NCBI GenBank assembly: GCA_029641185.1
Contig: JAPWGK010000010.1
Span: 930,001 to 994,000, forward strand
Length of the DNA: 64,000 nucleotides
Source: Pseudofabraea citricarpa
Taxonomy: Eukaryota > Ascomycota > Leotiomycetes > Helotiales > Dermateaceae
Reading direction: 5' to 3'
In this document: positions 47,901 to 58,084 of the stretch, in pieces
Layout of the letters: the number at the start of each line of letters is the position of its first letter
How positions within the stretch are numbered: the stretch's first letter is position 1
Notes under the pieces: model-generated
Seen by the model: the letters and a program-made list of their open reading frames with translations, nothing else
The model's database searches: none
What the model was told of the DNA's origin: nothing
Program-made: the position numbers and the translations under genes

Positions 47901-48240
47901 CGGGACACCGGTCTCATCTTCTATTCCACCATCTCCAAAGTTCCCTGGATTTGATCAGTTCCTCATCGAAAGGTTCCATCCTATTTGTTGGGACGTCTTG
48001 AAAGAGCCTGGGTTTGATCCTTCCAAGGATGCTCAAGCCAAGCAAGTCTTGAATGAAATCGCTGGTCTGGAACAAACCATCTATCTTAAGACTGGCGAAA
48101 TGTTTGTGCAACACTTACACGGAAACTTCTTCCCGGCAATGGGGGTCGATGGGACAGAATTTATTAAAAGTATGACAATGTCCAAGGATAAAAAAGGATT
48201 GGCAGCTTGGCTCCAGGCATTCCTGAAGCAAAGAGGTTGA
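44987..48240 (+). CDS. LOS1: Exportin-T, tRNA nuclear export receptor
   Basis: Karyopherin-beta that exports mature tRNA from the nucleus with Ran-GTP, and links to tRNA splicing. Three exons, 44987-44998 (only MESQ), 45111-46665 and 46718-48240, give 1029 residues, matching fungal Los1. The whole protein is alpha-helical HEAT-type. The N-terminal part (VENAIEIAWNPASEKSLQAQ, then RLVSLEIINNAL) is the importin-beta N-like Ran-binding region, and the central part carries Xpo1-like repeats (FLFISCYKQGWESFLDDFL). An acidic loop occurs at about DDDMSSDQSD. The first coding exon is a 12-base micro-exon; the intron behind it (44999-45110) has GTATGT and TGCCAG signals. No defect seen. Confidence 0.93.
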
Positions 48241-49328
48241 TGGGCGGTCGGGTGGAATCTGGGGTCTGCATAGTAAGGAGTTTTAAAGTGATTCTATACC
48301 ATGGATATCAAGGCTGGAAATATGCAGTAGCATTAGCGTTTGGGTGGTCCTCCGGTCGTAGTCAATACTCCATAGAAATCAAAGGTTAAACAAAATTGTA
48401 ACGTCTGGCTGGCTGGCCATGCTCGCTTAGCGAAAGGGGCTAAGGAGTAGAATTAGATGGACCAATATATCAGCTGTTCTCAGCCACCGTCTTGGTCCTG
48501 GGCAGACACCTTTTTGCTCGGGTAAAATAGAATTGTTTTGAAGGTTTGTCGGATTTCCTTACGAGGTGCCAGTTTCTGATTTCGGCATGCCTAATTATCA
48601 ATCTCTCCCTTCCTGGAGTCTGAAGAATGACATCGAAACTCTTCGCTTATTACATTCATGTCGCATTCATGTTGGTTGGAGTCTAGAACCACCACAATAG
48701 CTGGACTTTCCTACACTTCCAGATAGCAGAAGAACTAAAGCCGCAGTAGAATTAATACCTGACATCATGGTTTGAAGCTGTATTGCATGGACGATATACA
48801 CGAATAAACCACATTGATTCCCGTCCAGATAACGGAGAGTTATTTCCAACGAAAATGCTACTCGCCCGAAACATCAATCCCATTTTCCATAGACCCATCA
48901 GCTCTTCTCGATCCCTTCAATTAATCACCCAGGACACGGCACCCAAAATCTGCACCCGGCGAGCAGTCGTGCACCTTCAGGCTCATCCCTAAGACGGCCA
49001 CCATCAATTCCCTCGTCACTTTACGCTCTCACTCGGTCCCGAGACGCTCCATACCATACGGACTTCATTCGAATCAAGTATCAAGGACTATGCGAAGCAC
49101 AAGCGCTGCTCGCTGCAGCGTCTCGGGTTTGGCTTTGAGAAGTGGCTGCCTGATCAGGTGGCTAGGTAGGTAATTGGAGGTGTCAAGGGAGAGCGTGAGG
49201 AGGTGTGGTCAGAGTAGAGCTGGATTAGCCAAGGAGAAGGCGGGGTGGTTCTTGTGGTGATGTGATGATCAATGTGTTTGGGTCAACTTTAGATGATTTT
49301 TTTACCCTGCCAGAAAATGTCAAGTGGC

Positions 49329-49338
49329 TACCTAGGTA
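49329..49338. promoter_or_regulatory. TACCTAGGTA palindrome
   Basis: Perfect 10-base palindrome in the LOS1 / ZNFX1-like intergenic region. Confidence 0.55.
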
Positions 49339-49897
49339 AGTCTTGATCACTTTGTGTAAAGTGCTGGGAATGAAAAAGGGGAAGAGTAAAGTAAATATGT
49401 CTACCTTAGTTGGTGATACGAGTAAAGATGATAGATGCTTCTGAATTGCCATATAATTTGCGATTGGTTTGAGGTGACATTTGCTTTTCGGTTGCTTCTT
49501 TCTACGCCCATAAAACGGCAATCTACATTTTTGGTTTGCCAACCTTTTCAAATGGCCCCTTGTTGTTTGGAAATTTTAATTTCAAGGTGCCAGAAGCCTA
49601 ACATGGCTTTTCATAAGATGCCGCCTTTGTCATGTACACTGCCTGTATGCATATGCAGGTATCTAAAATCCATGCACCATGCGTGAAATCCTTTTTCACT
49701 GCATAGCTTCTTCAATCATAAAGTTGTCTTTGTTGATATAAGCTGCTGATGATCAACTCATAAGAGGTCATCTTTTCAAACTCTGCAAATTTCAAGATAG
49801 AAGGAATAACAGTGTTCGAAAGCCCAATTTTAAGTGAAGAAGGAGCGACCTCGCGTATTTCGTTGCGCGTCAACTTTCGCGTACCTTCCGTAACTTC

Positions 49898-49962
49898 AAC
49901 TTCAACTCCAACCTCCAACCTCTAACCTCTAACCTCCAACCTCTAACCTCCAACTTCAATCA
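49898..49962. repeat. CCTCTAA / CCTCCAA heptamer repeat
   Basis: About eight loosely repeated heptamer-like units of CCTCTAA, CCTCCAA and CTTCAA on the plus strand (TTAGAGG on the minus). They look like a variant telomere-type or pyrimidine-tract promoter repeat. Confidence 0.7.
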
Positions 49963-50289
49963 ACCTTTCGTTCAACCTCAAAGTTTTCATACCTCTTTCC
50001 CCTCTATCAAACACTTTCGGAGTGTAGGATTGAGGTGGATTGAGTGATTTCTTGCAAGCTCCGATTACTGCGCACTGTCAACTTACTAGCGCAGCGCAAT
50101 CGATCTTGTCTCTCTTACCCAACCTAACTACCTTTATCTCTATACAACTTCTCACGCCCTTTCTACATCAACTAGATGCTACAAGATCGTTCTACATGAT
50201 ATAGATCGGAATCTGACGCCAGTGTCCTGTAAGTTCTTGTCCATATCAACCCTTCATCTATTTACTAACAAGTTCAATAGGTCTTCAAA

Positions 50290-53200
50290 ATGGAGGGGCG
50301 CCCTTGTCGCGACTTCCAGAGCGGCAACTGTATCTATGGCGCACAGTGCAGATTTCCCCATGTTGTGAATACACAGAGTTCATGGAATCAGCGCCGCGCA
50401 ACATCATCATCGTTCAAACACAAATCTACAGAGACACCCGAGCAGGTTCAAGCAAGATCATCCTACAATTCGTGGAAGAGACTGATCAAGCGGGCACCGA
50501 CGAATCCTGACAAGGAAAGCATAGCCAAAGTGTGGAAAGACACATTGGCCATTTTGAATGGCAGAGAGCGCGAATGGAAGCAACGCGTCCCCGAGGATCT
50601 CGACAATGATGAAAATCATGGTTTCGATCACATCAAGATTCTGCTGACTTTGAAAGCTGGCCCTGGAGGAAGTGGAATTTACATTGACCTCGTCACTCCT
50701 TTCTTGGAAGTCATGGTTCATCCAGCACTCTTAGACTGTCTCTCAGTAGATTCTGCAGTCGGTGGACTATACAAATATCTCAGCGGAAGCCACGGTTCTA
50801 GGGGTATTCCATTCTTTGAGCAGCTTGCAGAGCAGCTTAATTCAGCCAATGTCGAGTCAACCAAGACTCCGTCAGAACTAGAACATGTCCTTATGGCTGC
50901 TCTCATTGCTCTTCGGGAGCTTCTTCGAAGAGAAAAGCGAGCGACCTTTAATGAAGACCTCCCGGAGGTAATCGATTCCTTGGAGCGTCTCATTGAAGCC
51001 ATCAACCTTGTTGAGAAGCCTCTTCTACTTCAGGTATTCACCAACAAGATCAAGGACATCCGTGGGATGTTAAATGGTGCCAATGAGAAACTTCAAATGG
51101 ACAATATCCTCGACAAGGGAGTCTCTTCTATCATCATTGCCTCTGATCTATCTCGAGAAGTCCAATATCCAAGTGACCGTAAGTCTTTTTGAAAATCCCC
51201 CTCAGCATGGTTTGGCTATGGTCTTATATGACCCTTCATTCCTTCAAATTTCTAGCACCCGCACTTGTTTTAGTCTTGCCAATTACTCAACACAATTTCT
51301 GCTGCTAATTGTTCTACAATTTAAATCAATACTGTGGTGATTGAGTTTCGAAATAGATGCTAACTACAAATATCTACAGGTCATTCCAACGACAAGATGG
51401 ACTTCACTGAGATTAGTATTCTTCCCACTGAGGATGAAATTCGCAGTGAAGTCAGCGAGTTCTTACCATCAACAGACCCTGATGAGCCGCACTTCCTTTC
51501 TAATCCAGTCGTGCGCCACTTAGATACTCAATTTCGCCTTCTTCGACATGACATTTTCGGTGAGATGAAAGAAGCTCTAGGTGGTCTTATGGATGCCATT
51601 GAGAAAGACCAACGAATCCTTTGGGATTCTAGATTGAGCCTTGGAGATGGTATCTACGCTCACGTTTATCCTGGTTCATATCTAAACCAGGTTTATTTCG
51701 ACCAACAAAGAGGCCTAGAAGCAGACGTCTCTTTTCTACAACCAGGGCCAGTTACACAACTGTCTAAGGAATTTGAGCGTCGACAGTGGTGGACTTTATC
51801 AAATCGACTGAAGCCAGGTAGCTTGCTATGTCTAGTATTCCTAAAGGGTGCAACACCATCTGTCCTGTTTTTCGCTGTTAGCGATAGGCCGTCCGAGTCA
51901 AAGATCTTGAACCAGCTTGTCACAAACTGCGAAACAGCGTCTGTTGTTGCAACGCTTTTGGCTCAAACCCCTGCGGCCACAGAGGGCGTATTGAAACTAC
52001 ATCTCAATCGAGTTCCCTGCCTCTTGGTTGAGTTACCCGGTCTCATCTTACCAACTTTCGCACCAATCTTGGAAAACATCCAAAGAATGGCAACTCATAC
52101 CAGACTACCCTTTAGCCAATGGATTATACCTCAGAAGCAAGCCGGAGATGAAGAAGCTTTACCTGAGATTCCACCTCCATTGTATGCCCGAGATCCAGAT
52201 TATAAGTTCTCGCTTGATCCAATTTTAAAAGACACAACAAGCCAATACTCACTGGGAACAAACATTCCGGATAATTACATGAGTACCATCGACGACCTCG
52301 AGGAACAGACTACATTGGACCGTGGACAATGTGAAGGATTGGTTGCAGCACTGACGAAAGAGTTTTCTCTAATACAGGGCCCTCCTGGTTCTGGTACGTG
52401 TTTCACTTGCAAGTCATTTACAATAACTGATAATTTCGACAGGAAAGTCGTATCTTGGTGTTCAGCTTATGAAAGTTTTGCTTTCTTGCCAAGACATCGG
52501 GCCTATAATTGTAGTGTAAGTCTCTTCTAAATTCCATTTTCTTTAGCTATGTCTCGCCGATTAATAAGGGCAAATCCGTCTATGCCGCATACCTTTTCGC
52601 ACTCAGGGAGAATAGGTTTCAGATTGTTGAGACGCTGAACGGCTTCGAGTCGTTTTCGTTTCGATCACTTGCGTATCCTCCTGGTTGCTTAGCTTATTTC
52701 ACGTTTTAACATATTTCTGAAAACTACTAACTAGCTTCAGCTGCTACACAAATCATGCTTTAGATCAATTCTTAGAGCAGCTCGTAAGAATTGGAGTCAG
52801 CAAGGTAATTCGAATTGGTGGTCAAAGCAAATCAAGTATCCTCCGGAGCAAGAATCTCAAAGTTGTTTCACAAGGAAGCGTAAGAACAAAAGCAGAAAGC
52901 TTCAAACTATACAGCTCTCACGAAGCCTTGAAGAGACAAGAGGATGCGTTCGAATTACTCATGACGACCCTACGCCAACGTCACAAATTTCTTCCATGGG
53001 TAGAAGTTAAGCTACATGTGTCCGAGAGATATCCATCAATCCATGCCCAGTTTACTCATATTGATGAAAATGAAGCTGAACCAGTGGCAAAAGACCTATT
53101 TGAGGCATTTATGGAAGGCTATATGCCAAAGGTAAACCCCGAGCTCTTGGATCTCTCAAATCTCGTTAGACATCACTAACAATTAGCAGTGGAGTCGAGC

Positions 53201-56200
53201 CAGCCCACATCAGCCAGAGAAACCAAAGAAAGACACGGTTGAAAGCATCATTCAGAAAGCAGGAACCGGAAACGTGCATGAGCTTTCTCGGGAAGACAAG
53301 AACCGCCTTTTAGATGTATGGGTGCAGGAGTTATTTGACGATACTGCCGGCGAGCTTTTTGAGATTGTTAAGGAAGCCGAGAAGCAACGACAAGAGATAA
53401 CCAATATTCATGATGAAATCGATCGAAGAGTATTAGAAACCGCAAGTGTCATAGGAGTAACTACAACTGGCCTTGCAAGACGTATTTCTGTTTTGCAGCA
53501 CGTTAAGAGCAAGGTTGTGGTATGTGAGGAAGCAGGTGAAGTCATGGAACCTCATCTCATTTCTGCGTTGCTACCCACCTGCGAACAACTCATACAGATT
53601 GGTGATCATCAACAGCTTCGACCAAAGATCATCAACTTCAATTTGTCACTTGAATGCGTACATGGTCAGCCTTATCAATTAGATCGTTCTCAGTTTGAAC
53701 GACTCTCAACTGGCTCTGGTGGTAGGTCACTTTCTTCATTATATAATACGCGTCAGGGGGTGCTGGGCATGTACTGAGCTAACAAAATCGACAGGCTCGA
53801 GACCTCCTTTCCCTGTAGCACAGCTTAATGTACAAAGACGAATGAGACCTGAAATCTCAACCTTGATCAGACAAACTATCTATCCCCGTCTGAAAGATCA
53901 TGATCAGGTCAAATCATACAATAGTGTCGTCGGTATGCGTCAAGACGTCTTTTGGTTGGATCACAAGAATATCGAAGATGGCTGGGAAATGAATCTCGAG
54001 CAAAAGTCCAAGAGCAATGAGTGGGAAGCAGATATGGTTCATGCACTTGTTCGACACATTGTGCGACAAGGTGTCTACAAAAGCAGTGAAATTGCAGTTC
54101 TGACGCCGTAAGTACCTCACTTCTTTATTCCTTAGCCATTCCCCTCCTATGTCAACCATTTGTAACCACTCAAGTCACTTCTTGAAACTGCTTTGATTTC
54201 TTAATATCATGACTAAAAAATAAAACAGATACACTGGACAGCTCAAGAAGCTGAGCGAGAAACTCCGTAATGACTTCCAAGTCGTTTTAAGCGAGCGAGA
54301 CGAGGAGACACTGCTTAAGGAAGGTTTTGGTGCTGACGTCTCATCCACCGAACACAACACTGGAGCATTTGCAGAAAATCCTTCTCGAAAGATGAAGATG
54401 ATCGACATGATTAGAATTGCAACAGTTGATAACTTCCAAGGAGAAGAAAGCGAGGTTGTAATCGTGTCTCTCGTTCGTAGCAATGCCGATCAACAAGTAG
54501 GCTTCCTCAAGACCAAGAATCGGGTTAACGTGCTACTTTCACGTGCAAAGCATGGAATGTACCTGATTGGGAATTCTGAGACCTACGAGAATGTTGAGAT
54601 CTGGAGCAAAGTCGTTGATATTCTTCGGGGTAATAACGCTATCGGGGAAGCTTTCAATCTTTGCTGCTCTCGACACCCAGACCAGATAATCTCGATATCT
54701 CAGCCCTATGAATTTGCAGAGCTGAGCCCAGAGGGTGGATGTGAGCTATCTTGTGACGCTCAGCTGAACTGCGGCCATCGATGCACGTCGAAGTGTCACT
54801 CGGATGCAATGCACAGAACCTTCGTATGCCAGCAGCCTTGCGAGCGTCGTTTCATGCCTTGTAACCATCCGTGCAAGAAAGGAACATGTGGAGAGGACTG
54901 CGGGGTTTGCATGGTCGTTTTGAACAACATAGAGCTGCCATGTGGGCACCATCAAGATGGTGTTATTTGTCATCAAACCGAGCACCTCCAAGATGTTTTC
55001 TGCAAATTCCCCGTGGGAAAGAAGGTTCCTGAATGTGGTCATGTAGTTCAGGTTTCCTGTTCTCGTGATATATCCGATTCATTCAAATGTCCAGCTCCTT
55101 GCGGTTTTGAATTACCCTGTGGACATAAGTGCCAAGGGTCCTGCTCAAGCTGCAAGGCGGATAAAGAGGGCACCATCAAGCATGTAAAATGCACTGTCAT
55201 TTGCGACAAAAAGTCACACTTAGCATGCAACCATACCTGTCCTCGGCCTTGCCATACTGGTTCCTGTGGTGATTGCGTCAAAGATTGCGAGGTGAGTTCA
55301 TTGATATCTATAGGTATTTAACTGACATTGCTAATTTGCTTGACAGGTTCGATGCCCGCATTCAAGCTGCACATTGCAGTGCAAAGAAACTTGTGAGCCA
55401 TGTAAGTTCGCTTAGTCCAGTATTTTCCATTACCAACCTGACTTTGAGATGTGTCAGGCATTGAGAAGTGTACGTGGTCTTGTGAGCATCAAGGAACATG
55501 CAGTCTTCCTTGCGGAGCACCATGCGATCGACTTCCTTGTGACAGCCGCTGCACGAAGACTCTTGATTGCGGTCATCAATGTCCTTCTCTGTGCGGAGAG
55601 ATTTGTCCTCAAGACTTTTGCCAAATCTGCTCCAAGGACAAGGATGTTCTAGTTAACCTCCAGTCAAAAATGAAATACTCCGAGATTAATCTCAGTTCCG
55701 CTCCTATTGTGGCTCTTCCATGCGGGCATTTCTTTACTGCCAAGTTCCTTGATGACGTTGTCGATCTTAGTAAGGTTTACCACCGCAACAATGTTGGGGA
55801 GTTTACCGGACTTCGAGATACATCCTTCGAACTCACGTCATGTATGCCGTGCTGTCCAGCTTGTCGACATCCGCTTCGACAGTATGCCATACGAAGATAC
55901 AACCGCATTGTCAACAAAGTACTTAATGACGAAAGCACTCGCAAATTTCTTGTTTCTGGGGAAGTTGGCCTTTCGAATCTAAAGAGGGAAATTTGTCAAT
56001 CCGAGCTCAACTTAGCAAAATCCAGAGCCGGTGCAATAAAATTGCTCGAAGTGACGAAGAATGCTGGAGGAGGGAACCTAGACCCGGGAAAGCTGGGCGA
56101 AATTTGGGCCATGCTTGCAGAGCGATATCCAGCGTATTTGAAAATACGCAATCAAGTCCTGTCTGTCCTAGCTAAAATGGTTGACAAGAATGCCCCAGCC

Positions 56201-57052
56201 CTCCGACTTCATAAAGCAGTTGTAAAGACATTATCAGATAGTTCTCAGGTCCACCTCAAACAGGAGGCTGTTACTACGAACGCCGTTCCTCCAACACTAC
56301 AACTTGATGCTAGAATAGTAGCAGAGGGACGACTTGGAGAGCTTCAAGCCTTCCATATTACACTACAGGACGAGATTGAGGTTCTGGGAGAACTGAAGTC
56401 TACGGAAACAGGCGCCATACTCAAAACACCCGCTCCACGAGAACGTGGAATTGCATTCTTCCAATCATGCATAGATTTTATCAAGGTAGCAAAGAGTTCG
56501 CAGCTACCGAGACAAACTGTAAAGGCAATTATCCTCTATGCGAGTATGGCCAGACCGTTTGAGGCATACTGTCGATTGGCCAATGTCGATTTAGGGGAAG
56601 TGACTTATGTTGAAAAAGCAAAAGTTCTTCTGAGACAAGCTACAATATTGGTTGAAAAGCCATTTAAGAATTATGATCAGTTGCGTAATATCGTCGGAGT
56701 CTTCACTGAAATTTTGCGAAAAGAATGGTACGAGGACATTGACGACAAGGAGAAGGATACTGTTGGCAATTTATTAAAGTCAGTATTTGCTCCAGGAACA
56801 GATTTTCCACTAGATGGAGAACACTGTAAGTATTCCTCGACCAATTTTGTAGGAAAATCTGACCATTCGTGATAGGGTATCGATGTGAAAATGGCCATCT
56901 CGTATGTATTCAATGCCGAAGAACCAAATAGTTTTGCTAACAGATACTAGTTTAGTTATGAAGGAGCCGAGGAATCGTTAGATAACGTGCTATGTATGGA
57001 ATGTGGAGCAAGTATTCGACAGGTTGCGGCGGAGCCTGTTAACTCAAACTGA
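50290..57052 (+). CDS. ZNFX1-like SF1 RNA helicase with CCCH, NF-X1 and RZ-type zinc fingers
   Basis: Large SF1/UPF1-like helicase; relatives (ZNFX1 in animals, Hrr1 in S. pombe) act in small-RNA silencing. Eleven exons: 50290-51178, 51380-52393, 52443-52515, 52741-53131, 53187-53721, 53795-54107, 54229-55291, 55347-55401, 55458-56825, 56876-56901, 56951-57052; 1942 residues. Order: a CCCH finger at residues 6-24 (C-X7-C-X5-C-X3-H); helicase motif I LIQGPPGSGKS, rebuilt across intron 2; motif Ia CYTNHALDQF, rebuilt across a 225-base intron; motif II VVVCEEAGEV; motif III GDHQQLRP; RRMRPEIS; motif V DNFQGEE; motif VI VLLSRAKHGMYLIGN. Then come several Cys-rich NF-X1-type fingers (CGHRCTSKCH, CKKGTCGEDC), a Cys-rich linker and a C-terminal HWYRCENGH RZ-type finger with CMECG. 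The fungal role is inferred from the family. Confidence 0.9.
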
Positions 57053-57549
57053 AGTTACACATAGATGATGCTGTGGTTGTGGTGGAAATTTAGCCCTGGC
57101 CTTTCTCTCTTTTGAAGATTGCTGTTGGCAAGTACAATTGTATGCTAGATGTTGAGCTTCTGTAGAGTCTACAAAACACTGTCTTGCTTCTGTAGATCAC
57201 TTGCTCACAAGATAATGATGTTTTTGCTAAGACCCCATCCCGTGGTAGGAACGGCAGTAACCTCCCTATAACTATACCCATAAACAACGATACTATATTA
57301 AATCCTCGCCTAACTACTCACGATCTGTACCTCCGTACCACCCCCCTTTTTCTCGCCAACGCCAAGTCTGCTCAGTCGGGCATTCTCGCTACCTAATAAT
57401 TGGCCCGTCTTACTTACTCCTTCCTCACTCTGTCCCATCTATAACATCCCCAGATTCCCTAACTTCATCTCAAACTCTGAACGTGCACGCATACATAAAC
57501 ATAGCATCTCCATCCAAATCCCAAAAATCCCTTCCCTCCTAAAAAGAAA
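57053..57549. other. Intergenic region
   Basis: 3' flank of the ZNFX1-like gene and leader of the small downstream gene. The last 200 bases are C/T-rich, promoter-like. No gene seen. Confidence 0.5.
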
Positions 57550-57849
57550 ATGTACCCCACCAAACTCCCCGCTAATCATCAACTCCTCTACCACCAACGA
57601 CTGCCACAGCCAGCTCGATACTTCTCGACTCACCAGCAAGTTCAGCAACAGAACCAGAACCAGAACCCCAACCCCAACCCCAATAACCCGAACGGGAATG
57701 AGAAGTTCAACTTCGAGAAGCTGGGCATCACGGGTAGGATGAAGGGAGTGGTGATTGCGTGTCTAGGCGTCGCGGCGCTGGCTGAGACGGGGTTCTATAT
57801 CAAGATGGGGATTTTGAAATGGGGTGGTGGGAAGGGGGAGGAAGAATGA
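57550..57849 (+). CDS. Small putative mitochondrial membrane protein
   Basis: A 99-residue single-exon frame starting in an A-rich context (AAAGAAAATG). The N-terminus is basic and Gln/His-rich with an RYFST motif typical of mitochondrial presequence cleavage regions. It is followed by an Asn/Pro/Gln repeat (NQNPNPNPNNPN), a conserved-looking FNFEKLGITGRMKG and one hydrophobic segment (VVIACLGVAALAETGFYI), and a Lys/Glu tail. The repeat explains part of the low complexity. I do not recognise the family. Most likely a small inner-membrane or assembly factor; the presequence-like start and single TM support a real gene. Confidence 0.6.
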   Translation: MYPTKLPANHQLLYHQRLPQPARYFSTHQQVQQQNQNQNPNPNPNNPNGNEKFNFEKLGITGRMKGVVIACLGVAALAETGFYIKMGILKWGGGKGEEE

Positions 57850-58084
57850 GAGGGAGAAGGGGGTGGAGTTAAGGTGTTGGGTTTTCCTCTTTCTTTTCTC
57901 TCTTCTTTTTGTGGCATGGAGCTTTAAGTTGGGTCTGATGGTTTGATTTGGGAGTCGGAATGGGAAGACAGAAAATGGTCCGATGATATTGTACCGAGTA
58001 TAGGCATGCACACGCCTCTCAGAAGAAGAAAAACAACAACAAAATGCATTCTACTCTCGAGGGGGTCTAAAATCCAAGAAAAAT
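57850..58084. other. Convergent 3' flanks
   Basis: 235 bases between the stop of the small membrane protein (+) and the end of the aminotransferase (-). No feature beyond the shared 3' region. Confidence 0.5.

Larger units (their letters stand above)
48241..50289. other. 2-kb intergenic region
   Basis: 3' flank of LOS1 and the promoter of the ZNFX1-like gene. Short frames at 49225-49551 (-) and 49435-49686 (+) overlap each other and have no domain. Contains a perfect TACCTAGGTA palindrome (49329-49338) and a pyrimidine-rich CCTCTAA/CCTCCAA repeat tract (49900-49960). A probable leader intron ends just before the next start (a GTAAGT donor at 50229 and an AATAG acceptor at 50280). Confidence 0.5.

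Noticed and set aside
52516..52740. Possible small exon inside the 225-base intron of the ZNFX1-like gene
   Set aside because: The first half-intron would be only about 31 bases, and skipping everything restores the helicase motif CYTNHALDQF exactly.
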